Assembly: GCF_900478135.1 (NCBI RefSeq)
Contig: NZ_LS483470.1
Coordinates: 2,042,501-2,106,500, forward strand
Source of the DNA: Leminorella richardii
GTDB lineage: Bacteria; Pseudomonadota; Gammaproteobacteria; Enterobacterales; Enterobacteriaceae
DNA: 64,000 nucleotides
Direction: 5' to 3'
Position numbers and translations under genes: made by a program
Part shown: in pieces, positions 54,338 through 63,473 of the stretch
Layout: each line of letters starts with the position of its first letter
Numbering within the stretch: position 1 is the stretch's first letter
The notes under the pieces: model-generated
Told to the model about the DNA's origin: nothing
Databases searched by the model: none
What the model saw: the letters and a program-made list of their open reading frames with translations, nothing else

Positions 54338-55174
54338 ATGCTGGAAAGAATTCACCAATGTCGGAACTCCCTGAGTAAATCAGAGCAAAAAGTCGCTGAT
54401 GCCATCCTCGCGGCGCCGCAAACGGCTATTCACTCCAGCATCGCCACGCTGGCAAAAATCGCTAACGTCAGCGAACCTACCGTTAATCGCTTTTGTCGAC
54501 GGCTTAACACCAAAGGGTTTCCAGACTTTAAGCTGGCGCTGGCTCAAAGCCTTGCCAACGGAACCCCCTACGTTAACCGCAACGTCAATGAAAACGACGC
54601 CACGGATGCCTTTACCTATAAAATTTTCGACTCCGCCGTCATCAGTCTTAATATGGCGAAAAATAGCCTCGATATTGCCGCCATCAACCGCGCTGTTAAT
54701 CTCTTAATTGATGCAAAAAAAATCTCGTTTTTTGGCTACGGCGCCTCTTCCGTTGTGGCTCACGACGCGATGAACAAATTCTTTCGCTTTAACGTTCCCG
54801 TTATCTACTTTGATGACATTGTACTGCAGCAGATGAGCTGCATGAACGCCAATTCCGGTGACGTAGTGGTGTTAATCTCCCACAGTGGGAGAACCAAAAA
54901 TCTGGTTGAACTGGCGGAAATCGCTAGTAAAAATGGCGCGACTGTCATTGCCATCACCTCACAGGGCACGCCGCTGGCCAAGGCGGCTGACCTCTCTATT
55001 CTGCTCGACGTTCCGGAAGACACCGACGTCTATATGCCTATGGTCTCTCGGCTGGCTCAGCTCACCATTATTGACGTGCTGGCCACCGGATTTACGCTGC
55101 GAAATACTCAAGCCAAAGAAAGCCTTAAGCGAGTGAAAAATGCGCTTAAAGAGTCGCGCTTCGATAAAAAATAG
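54338..55174 (+). CDS. hexR: HexR transcriptional regulator
   Basis: RpiR-family regulator of 278 residues. An N-terminal helix-turn-helix (SKSEQKVADAILAAPQTAI... SEPTVNRFCRRL) is followed by a SIS sugar-phosphate domain (KKISFFGYGASSVVAHDAMNKFFR, VLISHSGRTKNLVELAE). The frame reaches up to TTG 54287, but ATG 54338 (GAGG upstream) fits the family N-terminus MLERI. It controls zwf and central carbon genes, and in this window probably zwf-pgl-eda. Confidence 0.94.
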   Translation: MLERIHQCRNSLSKSEQKVADAILAAPQTAIHSSIATLAKIANVSEPTVNRFCRRLNTKGFPDFKLALAQSLANGTPYVNRNVNENDATDAFTYKIFDSAVISLNMAKNSLDIAAINRAVNLLIDAKKISFFGYGASSVVAHDAMNKFFRFNVPVIYFDDIVLQQMSCMNANSGDVVVLISHSGRTKNLVELAEIASKNGATVIAITSQGTPLAKAADLSILLDVPEDTDVYMPMVSRLAQLTIIDVLATGFTLRNTQAKESLKRVKNALKESRFDKK

Positions 55175-55408
55175 CTTCTTTATGACACTCTGCATGACTT
55201 TATCCATGCGCCGTGAAACGAGACAGCCTCTGTTTGAGATGTCCGAGAGATAGTGGTATAAAGCCAGTCAGTAATTACATAGAGCCTATTTTAATAGGCC
55301 TGCATGTGACAAAAAGCAACAGCCTCAGGTATTACCCCTACCTGATTTTCTACCAACAGCTAGAAAATGGCGGTCGAAATCGATTCGGCCGTATAAATGG
55401 AGTTACTC

Positions 55409-56851
55409 ATGTCCAGAAGGCTTAGAAGAACCAAAATTGTTACCACGTTGGGCCCTGCCACTGACCGCGACAATAACCTAGAAAAAATTATTGCAGCCGG
55501 CGCTAACGTTGTCCGTCTCAATTTCTCCCACGGCTCCGCCGAAGACCACCAGCTCCGCGCCAATAAAGTTCGAGAAATCGCCGCCAAGCTGGGCAAACAC
55601 GTTGCCATTCTCGGCGACCTTCAAGGCCCCAAAATCCGCGTCTCCACCTTTAAAGAAGGAAAAGTATTTCTCAACGTCGGCGACCGTTTCCTGCTTGACG
55701 CCAACCTCTCTCTTGGCGACGGCGATAAAGAAAAAGTCGGCATCGACTATAAAGGCCTGCCTTCTGACGTTGTTCCCGGCGATATTCTGCTGCTGGACGA
55801 TGGCCGCGTTCAGCTGAAAGTGCTGGAAGTTCAGGGCGTGAAAGTGTTTACCGAAGTGACCGTCGGAGGCCCGCTTTCCAACAATAAAGGCATTAACAAA
55901 CTGGGCGGAGGCCTGTCCGCCGAAGCACTGACAGAAAAAGACAAAGCCGATATTGCTACCGCGGCCAAAATTAACGTCGATTATCTGGCGGTTTCTTTCC
56001 CTCGCACGGGGGAAGATCTCAACTACGCTCGCCGTCTGGCCCGCGACGCTGGCTGTAACGCCAAAATTGTTGCCAAAGTTGAACGCGCTGAAGCGGTCGC
56101 AACCGATGAAGCCATTGACGACATTATTCTAGCCTCCGACTCCATTATGGTTGCTCGAGGCGATCTGGGTGTTGAAATCGGCGATCCCGAGCTGGTTGCC
56201 GTACAGAAAAAGCTTATCCTTCGCGCCCGTCAGCTAAACAGAACCGTGATCACCGCAACCCAGATGATGGAATCAATGATCACTAACCCGATGCCTACGC
56301 GTGCAGAGGTGATGGACGTCGCTAACGCCGTGCTCGACGGTACTGACGCCGTTATGCTGTCAGCGGAAACCGCAGCAGGCCAGTATCCGGCAGAAACCGT
56401 AGCTGCCATGGCGCGCGTGTGTATCGGTGCTGAAAAAATGCCGCGTCTTAACGTTTCTAAGCACCGTCTTGACGTTCAGTTCGACAATATCGAGGACACC
56501 ATTGCGCTGTCCACCATGTACGCAGCGAACCACCTGAAAGGTATTAGCGCAATCATTGCCATGACAGAATCGGGTCGTACGGCACTGATGATGTCCCGCA
56601 TCAGCTCTGGCCTGCCGATTTTTGCTATGTCGCGTCACGAGCAGACGCTAAACCTGTGCGCTCTTTACCGAGGCGTCACGCCGGTGCTGTTTACCGGTGA
56701 TTGTGATGGTTTGACCGCAGCAGTGGCCGCCACCAATCAGCTGAGAGATAAAGGCTTCTTGATGTCCGGCGATTTGGTGATTATTACTCAGGGCGACGTC
56801 ATGGCTCTGGTTGGCAGCACCAATACCTGCCGCATTTTACGGGTTGAGTAA
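55409..56851 (+). CDS. pykA: Pyruvate kinase II
   Basis: A 480-residue pyruvate kinase, the same length as E. coli PykA, which converts PEP and ADP to pyruvate and ATP. N-terminal RRTKIVTTLGPATDR, the catalytic KIVAKVERAEAV with its Lys, MVARGDLGVEIG and ATQMMESMI are present. ATG 55409 has AATGGAG upstream; the frame extends only to an ATG at 55397. It is 234 bases after hexR, without a visible HexR box of its own. Confidence 0.97.
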   Translation: MSRRLRRTKIVTTLGPATDRDNNLEKIIAAGANVVRLNFSHGSAEDHQLRANKVREIAAKLGKHVAILGDLQGPKIRVSTFKEGKVFLNVGDRFLLDANLSLGDGDKEKVGIDYKGLPSDVVPGDILLLDDGRVQLKVLEVQGVKVFTEVTVGGPLSNNKGINKLGGGLSAEALTEKDKADIATAAKINVDYLAVSFPRTGEDLNYARRLARDAGCNAKIVAKVERAEAVATDEAIDDIILASDSIMVARGDLGVEIGDPELVAVQKKLILRARQLNRTVITATQMMESMITNPMPTRAEVMDVANAVLDGTDAVMLSAETAAGQYPAETVAAMARVCIGAEKMPRLNVSKHRLDVQFDNIEDTIALSTMYAANHLKGISAIIAMTESGRTALMMSRISSGLPIFAMSRHEQTLNLCALYRGVTPVLFTGDCDGLTAAVAATNQLRDKGFLMSGDLVIITQGDVMALVGSTNTCRILRVE

Positions 56852-56881
56852 ACCCAGACCGTGTCATAACGTACGCAGTAA

Positions 56882-56908
56882 AAAAGGGCCTTTATGGCCC
56901 TTTTCTTT
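56882..56908. terminator. Terminator between pykA and lpxM
   Basis: Stem AAAAGGGCC (56882-56890) and GGCCCTTTT (56896-56904), flanked by A and T runs, so it can act on both convergent genes. Confidence 0.88.
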
Positions 56909-56946
56909 CACCTGTTAATACCCTTTTCAGATATCCGTTTCGCTCA

Positions 56947-57942
56947 CTACTTTTTCTTGCGCGGCCACAGATCTTTTCTCTTATAGGGCTGGATCTCGCC
57001 GTTGCGACGTGTCTTGATAAACTTCAGGATCCAGACGTACTGTTCACGGTTGGGCATCACCAGTTTTTCCAACTCTTCATTCATGCGGCGGGCGATCGTC
57101 TCATTGTCCGCTTCGGCTATGTCGTCCATAGGAGGATGGATGTAAACGTCCAAAATGCCCTCTTTGGCGCGATAAACGGGAAACAGCGGAACAATCGCCG
57201 CGTGGCAAACCTTCATCAGCCGCCCTACTGCGGGCATTGTTGCCTTGTAGGTGCCAAAAAAGTCCACAAACTCGCTGTGTTCGGCACCATGATCCTGATC
57301 AGGTAAGTAATAGCCCCAATAGCCCTGACGAACCGAGCTGATAAACGGCTTAATGCCGTCGTCTCGGGCATGCATCCGGCCACCAAAGCGGCGGCGGGCT
57401 GCGTTCCACATCCAGTCAACCAGCTCATTTTTTTGGTTATGGAACATTGCCGCCATTTTTTGCCCTTTGGCAGCCAACAGCATGGCGGGAACGTCAACGC
57501 TCCAGCCGTGGGGCACCATAAAAATCACGTTGCGGCCTTCAGCACGCATTGCTTCAATAATCTCTTCGCCGTGCCAGCGGGTTCTTTTCAGCAGAAACTC
57601 AGGGCTGCGCACCGCCTGTTCAACCATCAGCATCATAGACTGCGAGGCCGTAGCAAACATTTCGTCAATCAGCTCTTCACGCTCGCGCTCTTCCATTTCA
57701 GGAAAGCAGTAATAGAGGTTGATTCGCGCCCTGCGGCGAGCGTCTCCGGCATATTTACCGACCCATTTCCCCAGCAAGCCCAAGAATGGATTTCTGATCT
57801 TTGCAGGCACATAGGCCAGCAACAGCATAGCGCCAACGCCTAGCCAAACGCCCCAGTACTTGGGGTAAAAAAACGAGGCCTTAAAAACCGGAATAAACTC
57901 AATGTTTGAACGAGGTTGTTTCTTCTGCATGCCTAAGCTCAT
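56947..57942 (-). CDS. lpxM: Lipid A myristoyltransferase
   Basis: A 331-residue late acyltransferase (MsbB) that adds the last secondary acyl chain to Kdo2-lipid A. One N-terminal membrane helix, the catalytic HX4D in VPHGWSVDVPAML, and LPDQDHGAEHSEFVDFF are conserved. Start at 57942 (MSLGMQKKQ); the downstream ATG 57930 is an alternative. It follows mepM in the same direction, but a terminator stands between them. Confidence 0.95.
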   Translation of the reverse strand: MSLGMQKKQPRSNIEFIPVFKASFFYPKYWGVWLGVGAMLLLAYVPAKIRNPFLGLLGKWVGKYAGDARRRARINLYYCFPEMEEREREELIDEMFATASQSMMLMVEQAVRSPEFLLKRTRWHGEEIIEAMRAEGRNVIFMVPHGWSVDVPAMLLAAKGQKMAAMFHNQKNELVDWMWNAARRRFGGRMHARDDGIKPFISSVRQGYWGYYLPDQDHGAEHSEFVDFFGTYKATMPAVGRLMKVCHAAIVPLFPVYRAKEGILDVYIHPPMDDIAEADNETIARRMNEELEKLVMPNREQYVWILKFIKTRRNGEIQPYKRKDLWPRKKK

Positions 57943-57993
57943 TTAGTTAACGAACGCGCATTCATCATTATTTAAAGGGGTATAGCGCACAAA

Positions 57994-58030
57994 AGAAAAC
58001 GCTGCCAGAACCATTAGCAGCGTTTTCTCT
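57994..58030 (-). terminator. Terminator of mepM
   Basis: Stem AGAAAACGCTGC (57994-58005) and GCAGCGTTTTCT (58016-58027), 12 bp; on the minus strand it is followed by TTTTCTTTTGTGC. It lies close to the mepM stop. Confidence 0.82.
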
Positions 58031-58041
58031 TTTTGTGAGCG

Positions 58042-59357
58042 TTAGAACGTCAGCTGCGGTACGACGTCTTTCACCAGAGCAATATATTCGGAGCGATCTT
58101 TACCCGCCAGGCCGTCGGAACGCGGCAGCGTGGCCGTCAAAGGGTTAACCGCCTGCTCGTTGACCCACAGTTCATAGTGCAGGTGCGGGCCTGTTGAACG
58201 ACCGGTATTCCCAGACAGGCCAATTCGATCGCCACGCTTCACTTTCTGACCGGGCTTAACCAGGATTTTATTCATGTGCATATAGCGTGTGCTGTACTGA
58301 CGCCCGTGGCGAACGGCAACATAGTTACCCGCTGCGCCGCTAAACTTGGCCACCACCACTTCCCATCGCCGACTGCCAGCACTGGCGAACCAATAGGCAT
58401 GGCGAAGTCAACGCCCTTGTGAGGTGCAACACGCCCGGTAATCGGGTGAAGGCGACGCGGATTAAACTGTGATGAAATCTTATACTGTTTCGTGGTTGGG
58501 TAGCGCAGGAAGCCTTTTGCCAGCCCTGCCCCCTCACGGTTATAGAATTTGCCGTCCGTAGAGCGGATCGCATAGTAGTCTTTACCGCCGCTTTGCATTC
58601 TGACGCCCAGCAGCTGACTCTTTTCGTTTTTCCCGTTGAGCTTCTCTCTGGAGAACAGTGCAGAAAAACGATCGCCCTTGCGCAGCTTGCGGAAATCCAG
58701 CTGCCACTGCAGCGCTTTCGTCACGGCGTTAATTTCACCGTTGGTCAAACCGGCTGCGCGAGCACTGGCAACAAAACTGCCGTCAAGCGTGCCGACTACC
58801 ACATCGTTCTTCCATTCGCCCTTCAGCACGTTTACGGTTTCTTTAAATACGCCGTCGATGCGCTCATAGATCCGGGTTTCGCGGCGAGAAACGATCCAGG
58901 TCATAGTCTGAAGATCGCCTTCTTCGTTTAGCGTCCAGCTCAGCTGTTGACCAATTTTGAGGTTAGCCAGCGCGCTGTTTTTATTCGTCAGGAGATAAAC
59001 GTCGGAAGAGTCGATACCAAACTGGGTAAGAATGCTGCTTAACGTATCGCCGTTAGAAACGACGTACTCGCTGGGCGCACCTGCGTCATCCAGTTCGTCT
59101 TTGGGAATTTCATCGTCCGGAGTGGGCTGATCCATAGGCTCAGAGTTATCCACGATAGACGGATCGGCAGACGCTCCATTAGGAATAGGGATCGTCGGCA
59201 ATGGAATAAAGGTCTCGTTATCGGCATCAGGCTTATAATTCGCGGCCTGCCAGACCAGTGTACTCCAAGTGAGAAATAGAAGAGCCCCAAGAGTCAGCTT
59301 ATGGGGCGTGGGCAAATTGTTATACTTCAGCGCAATCGAACGAGCTACTTGCAGCAC
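58042..59357 (-). pseudogene. mepM: Murein DD-endopeptidase MepM, broken by a -1 frameshift
   Basis: MepM (YebA) cuts D-Ala-mDAP cross-links to allow cell-wall growth. The first fragment has the N-terminal anchor, a LysM domain (YVVSNGDTLSSILTQFGID) and the start of the LytM domain (HKGVDFAMPIGSPVLAVGDG), then shifts frame near 58361-58366. The rest, VVVAKFSGAAGNYVAVRHG to GPHLHYELW, including the last zinc ligands, continues in another frame to 58042. One G missing from GGGG (three G remain) explains it; restoring it gives 438 residues against 440 in E. coli. The intact 3' part argues for recent loss or a sequencing error. Confidence 0.88.
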
Positions 59358-59377
59358 TACGAAATTTCCTCATTGTT

Positions 59378-60355
59378 TCATTCCAGGCAGCTCGCAAACT
59401 GTTGGGATAGCTGAGTTAGAAGTTGTAAGTAGCTATCTTTACCTAACGTTATATTGCTGCCGAGCGGATCAAGCACGCCAATTCGGACATCAGTCCCTTT
59501 AGCGACAGCGTTGACGACGGCTGGCTGGAATTGTGGCTCAGCAAAAACGCATACCGCTTTATGCTCAACCAACTGTGTTCTTATACTATGTAAACGTTGC
59601 GCACCAGGCTGGATTTCCGGATTAATAGTAAAATGACCCGACTGGGTTAATCCGAATGCTTTCTCAAAGTAGCCATAGGCGTCATGAAAGACGAAGTATC
59701 CCTTACCCCGCAACGGTTGCATTATATTAGCAATATTTTCTTTTGTCTTCCCCAGTTCTTTTTCAAACTGTGCCAGATTAGCATCTAGTTTGTCTTTATT
59801 TTGGGGCATAAGTTCCAATAATTTGTCATGAATGATCACCGCTGAGCGCTGCGCAATCTCTGGTGACATCCAAATATGCATATCAACACCGCCATGATGA
59901 TGCCCGTCGTCGTCGTCATGCTCTTTATTATCAATAGATTGAGTAACATGCTCATGCTCATGCTCGCGATCGTGGCTGTCTTCACCTCCTGACAGCAGAG
60001 GCTTAATAGTTTTCCATTCAGCCAGAGCAATTTTTCTTGATTCGTCTACCTGAGCCAGTGGTTTAGATAAAAAAGCTTCCATATCGGGCCCTACCCATAC
60101 AACCAGTGAGGCAGATCGTATTTTCTGGACATCTGACGGGCGAAGCGCATAATCATGCGGCGAAGCGCCATCGGGAAGCAGCACTTCTGTTTGCGTCACT
60201 CCGTCCGTAATGGCGGCAGCAATAAATCCCAGCGGCTTCGTCGACGTTAATACAGTCGCCGAGGCGGCAAAACTCACGCCCGCAGTGCACAGCACGCCAG
60301 TGAGAAAAAGACGACGTAGCTTGCTGACTGTTGAAATTCGCTGCATGTGCTGCAT
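59378..60355 (-). CDS. znuA: Zinc ABC transporter substrate-binding protein
   Basis: Periplasmic zinc-binding protein of 325 residues. A signal peptide precedes SATVLTSTKPLGF. The acidic, His-rich loop (HDREHEHEHVTQ, then DDDDGHHHGG) typical of ZnuA is at ~125-155. Zinc ligands are in SPHDYALRPSD and FHDAYGYFEKAF. It is divergent from znuC across a Zur box and is followed after 20 bases by mepM. Confidence 0.95.
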   Translation of the reverse strand: MQHMQRISTVSKLRRLFLTGVLCTAGVSFAASATVLTSTKPLGFIAAAITDGVTQTEVLLPDGASPHDYALRPSDVQKIRSASLVVWVGPDMEAFLSKPLAQVDESRKIALAEWKTIKPLLSGGEDSHDREHEHEHVTQSIDNKEHDDDDGHHHGGVDMHIWMSPEIAQRSAVIIHDKLLELMPQNKDKLDANLAQFEKELGKTKENIANIMQPLRGKGYFVFHDAYGYFEKAFGLTQSGHFTINPEIQPGAQRLHSIRTQLVEHKAVCVFAEPQFQPAVVNAVAKGTDVRIGVLDPLGSNITLGKDSYLQLLTQLSQQFASCLE

Positions 60356-60415
60356 AGGTAATACCCCACGGTAGGTTTCTGTTGTTTCTGCTATTGGTGA
60401 GTGACATTCAATCTT

Positions 60416-60438
60416 GATATGTTATAATATAACAAAAT
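60416..60438. promoter_or_regulatory. Zur box between znuA and znuC
   Basis: GATATGTTATAATATAACAAAAT is centred on the palindrome GTTATAATATAAC (60421-60433) and matches the enteric Zur consensus GAAATGTTATAWTATAACATTTC at most positions. It covers the overlapping divergent promoters, so both znuA and znuCB are expected to be repressed by Zur with zinc. Confidence 0.9.
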
Positions 60439-60463
60439 GAGCATTGTGCAAGAAAAATGAACT

Positions 60464-61222
60464 ATGTCCAGTTTGCTTAAATTAGATCGCATCTCCGTCG
60501 TTTTCGGCCACCGCAAAGTCCTGTCTAATGTCTCCCTGAATCTGGACGCTGGGCGAATTTTGACGCTGTTAGGCCCCAATGGCGCAGGGAAATCAACGCT
60601 AGTGCGCGTTGTCCTTGACTTAATCAAGCCGACCTCCGGTACTGTCAACCGCAGTAAAAACCTGCGCATTGGCTATGTACCGCAGAAGCTGCACCTCGAC
60701 CCTACCCTACCTTTGACAGTGTCTCGCTTTATGACCCTACGCCCCGGCGTAAAAAAGGACGATATTCTCCCCGCACTGGCGCGCGTACAGGCAGAACACT
60801 TAGTGTCTATGCCGATGCAAAAGCTTTCCGGTGGTGAAACTCAGCGCGTGCTGCTGGCCAGAGCGCTGTTGAACAAACCCCAGTTGCTTGTTTTAGACGA
60901 GCCCACGCAGGGCGTTGACGTTAACGGGCAACTGGCGCTTTACGATCTGATCGCTCATCTGAGAACCGAACTGAACTGCGCTGTTCTTATGGTTTCTCAC
61001 GACCTGCATCTGGTTATGGCGAAAACCGATGAAGTCCTGTGCCTGAACCAGCATATCTGCTGCTCCGGAGCGCCAGAGGCGGTTTCTCATCACCCTGAGT
61101 TTATTGCCATGTTTGGCCAGCGCGGCGCTGAACGGCTGGCTATTTATCACCACCATCACAATCATCATCATGACCTAAAGGGTCGCATTGTGCTTAAGAC
61201 AGGTCAGAATAAACATGATTGA
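60464..61222 (+). CDS. znuC: Zinc ABC transporter ATPase
   Basis: A 252-residue ATPase of the ZnuABC importer. Walker A GPNGAGKSTL, signature LSGGETQRVLLARAL and Walker B LLVLDEPTQGVD are in order. The C-terminal YHHHHNHHHD is the usual His-rich tail. It overlaps znuB by 8 bases. Confidence 0.96.
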   Translation: MSSLLKLDRISVVFGHRKVLSNVSLNLDAGRILTLLGPNGAGKSTLVRVVLDLIKPTSGTVNRSKNLRIGYVPQKLHLDPTLPLTVSRFMTLRPGVKKDDILPALARVQAEHLVSMPMQKLSGGETQRVLLARALLNKPQLLVLDEPTQGVDVNGQLALYDLIAHLRTELNCAVLMVSHDLHLVMAKTDEVLCLNQHICCSGAPEAVSHHPEFIAMFGQRGAERLAIYHHHHNHHHDLKGRIVLKTGQNKHD

Positions 61223-62006
61223 GCTGCTCTTTCCCGGCTGGATGGCGGGCGTACTTCTGGCGCTGGCTGCGGGCCCTTTGGGATCGTTTGTCGTCTGGCG
61301 AAGGATGTCCTACTTTGGCGATACTCTAGCGCACTCCTCGCTGCTTGGTGTCGCTTTTGGCCTACTGCTGAACGTCAATCCTTTCTACGCCGTGATCGTC
61401 ATTACTCTGCTGCTGGCTATTGGGCTGGTTTGGCTAGAGCGTCGGCCTCAGTTTGCCGTCGATACTCTACTGGGCATTTTGGCGCACAGCGCCCTTTCTC
61501 TTGGCCTTGTGACCATCAGCCTGATGTCTAACGTGCGGGTTGACCTAATGGCTTACCTGTTTGGCGATCTGCTTTCCGTGACTGGAGAAGACCTGTGGGC
61601 GATCGGCGCGGGGGTTGCTGTTGTTTTAGCTACGCTCTTCTGGCAGTGGCGCAGCCTTCTGTCCGTGACTATCAATGCGGAGCTGGCTCACGTTGACGGC
61701 ATTAATCCAGAACGTACTCGGCTGCTGCTGATGCTGATTACTGCTTTAACAATTGGCGTCGCTATGAAGTTTGTCGGCGCGCTGATTATTACCTCACTGC
61801 TGATTATTCCCGCCGCTACAGCGCGTCGGTTCTCCAAAACGCCAGAGCAAATGGCGGGAACCGCTGTCCTCATCGGCATTATCGCCGTCAGCATGGGGTT
61901 GGCTCTTTCCGCCAACTACGATACCCCTGCCGGGCCGTCGGTAGTGTTGTGCTCCTGCTGTTTGTTCTTACTCAGTCTGATTAAAAAGCAGAGTGGGGAT
62001 CTGTAG
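61215..62006 (+). CDS. znuB: Zinc ABC transporter permease
   Basis: A 263-residue membrane permease (E. coli 261) with several helices and LAAGPLGSFVVWRRMSYFGDTLAHSSLLG at the N-terminus. ATG 61215 gives the family start MIELLFPGW; the frame is open to 61188 within znuC. It converges on nupX. Confidence 0.95.
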   Translation: MIELLFPGWMAGVLLALAAGPLGSFVVWRRMSYFGDTLAHSSLLGVAFGLLLNVNPFYAVIVITLLLAIGLVWLERRPQFAVDTLLGILAHSALSLGLVTISLMSNVRVDLMAYLFGDLLSVTGEDLWAIGAGVAVVLATLFWQWRSLLSVTINAELAHVDGINPERTRLLLMLITALTIGVAMKFVGALIITSLLIIPAATARRFSKTPEQMAGTAVLIGIIAVSMGLALSANYDTPAGPSVVLCSCCLFLLSLIKKQSGDL

Positions 62007-62042
62007 CAAATAAGAGATATAAAAGATCGCGCAGCACAAAGA

Positions 62043-62075
62043 AACAGGGCGTCAATATGTTGGCGCCCTGTTTTC
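62043..62075. terminator. Terminator between znuB and nupX
   Basis: Long stem AACAGGGCGTCAA (62043-62055) and TTGGCGCCCTGTT (62060-62072) with one G-U pair, flanked by AAA and TTTT, for convergent genes. Confidence 0.85.
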
Positions 62076-62100
62076 TTATGTCATATTAATATCAGGCAAA

Positions 62101-63351
62101 TTATGCCAAGCCAATAAAGAAGCCGGCTATCGTGGCACTCATTAGGTTAGACAGCGTAGCCGCTACCAGCGCTCTCAGCCCCAGTTTGGCAATTTCAGGC
62201 GTACGGTGTGGGGCAACGGCCGAAAATGCACCCACAACGACACCTATCGAGCCGAAGTTAGCGTAGCCACAGAGTGCAAACGATACGATGGCGATAGTCT
62301 TTCCATCCAGCGCGCCTGCCGTCTGCAAATAGGGAGAAAGGCTGAGATAGGCGACAAATTCGTTAACCGCCAGCTTTTGCCCCATCAGGCTTCCAGCAAA
62401 CGACGCATCGCTCCAGTCTACGCCCATCAGCCAGGCCAGCGGAGCCAGAAGGTAGCCAAAAATCCCTTCCAGCGTAGCGCCATCAAAACCAAACCAGCCG
62501 CCAACGCCACCGATAATCCCGTTAATAAGCGCAATCATAGCAACAAAGGCCAGAACGACCGTTGCGACGCCTACCGCAATTTTCATCCCGGTTGTCGCGC
62601 CGCTGGCTACCGCTTCAATAGCGCTTTTCGGCGGCGTTTCGGTAAACGACAGGTTATCGAAAGTCACCTGGCTCTCTTCCATCGCCGGGCTCAGCATTCG
62701 GGCAAACAGAATCCCCCCAGGGATCGCCATAAATGACGCAGCCAAAAGATAGTCGATGGGTACGCCCAGTGCAGCATAGCCAATCATCGTTGAACCGCCG
62801 ATGGACGCCATTCCGCTACAGATAGCAGTAAACAGCTCATTGCGATTTAAACGAGTGACAAATGGCTTCAAAATCGCCGGAATTTCGTTTTGCCCAAGGA
62901 AAATAGTCGTCACGGCAACAAAGGATTCAATTTTGCTAATATTGAGCGCTTTTTGAAAAATCCCACCGAGAATGCGGATAAGCACTCCCATGACGCCAAT
63001 GTAATAAAGCAGGCTCACCAGTGCGGTAATAAAAATAATGGCGGGCAATACGCGAAAGGCAAAAATGAATCCAGCACCGTCAAACAGCTGTTCCATTTTT
63101 GGCCCGACGAGGGAACCAAAAAGAAACGCGCTTCCCGCGTCGCTGTAGGTCATCACCTTATGTACACCCAAGGCCGCCTGCTCCGCCAGCCACTTTCCCG
63201 GAGGGAAATAGAGCATCACGCCGCCAATGGCGATTTGTAATATCAGCGCGGCGCCAACAGTGCGCAGACTGATGCTTTTTTTATTCACTGACAGCAAGAA
63301 AGCGATGGTCAATAGCACCATCATACCCAGAACACTTCTCATTATATCCAT
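62101..63351 (-). CDS. nupX: Nucleoside transporter NupX
   Basis: A 416-residue concentrative nucleoside transporter (CNT). N-terminal MRSVLGMMVLLTIAFLLS, the substrate-site motifs GQNEIPAILKPF and MGQKLAVNEFVAYL, and NLMSATIAGFFIG at the end match E. coli NupX (YeiJ). It is preceded by rihB in the same direction, as in E. coli, so uptake and cleavage of nucleosides are encoded together. Confidence 0.93.
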   Translation of the reverse strand: MDIMRSVLGMMVLLTIAFLLSVNKKSISLRTVGAALILQIAIGGVMLYFPPGKWLAEQAALGVHKVMTYSDAGSAFLFGSLVGPKMEQLFDGAGFIFAFRVLPAIIFITALVSLLYYIGVMGVLIRILGGIFQKALNISKIESFVAVTTIFLGQNEIPAILKPFVTRLNRNELFTAICSGMASIGGSTMIGYAALGVPIDYLLAASFMAIPGGILFARMLSPAMEESQVTFDNLSFTETPPKSAIEAVASGATTGMKIAVGVATVVLAFVAMIALINGIIGGVGGWFGFDGATLEGIFGYLLAPLAWLMGVDWSDASFAGSLMGQKLAVNEFVAYLSLSPYLQTAGALDGKTIAIVSFALCGYANFGSIGVVVGAFSAVAPHRTPEIAKLGLRALVAATLSNLMSATIAGFFIGLA

Positions 63352-63473
63352 AATGAAGATCTCGTTATGCCAGGCCTGATCCTATGAAGGGCACCTCTCT
63401 CTGCCCATCAAGCATGCGGCGACAGCGTCTCGCTCTCCCGCATGATCTAGACAGCGCGCAGCTATGTGAAGGA

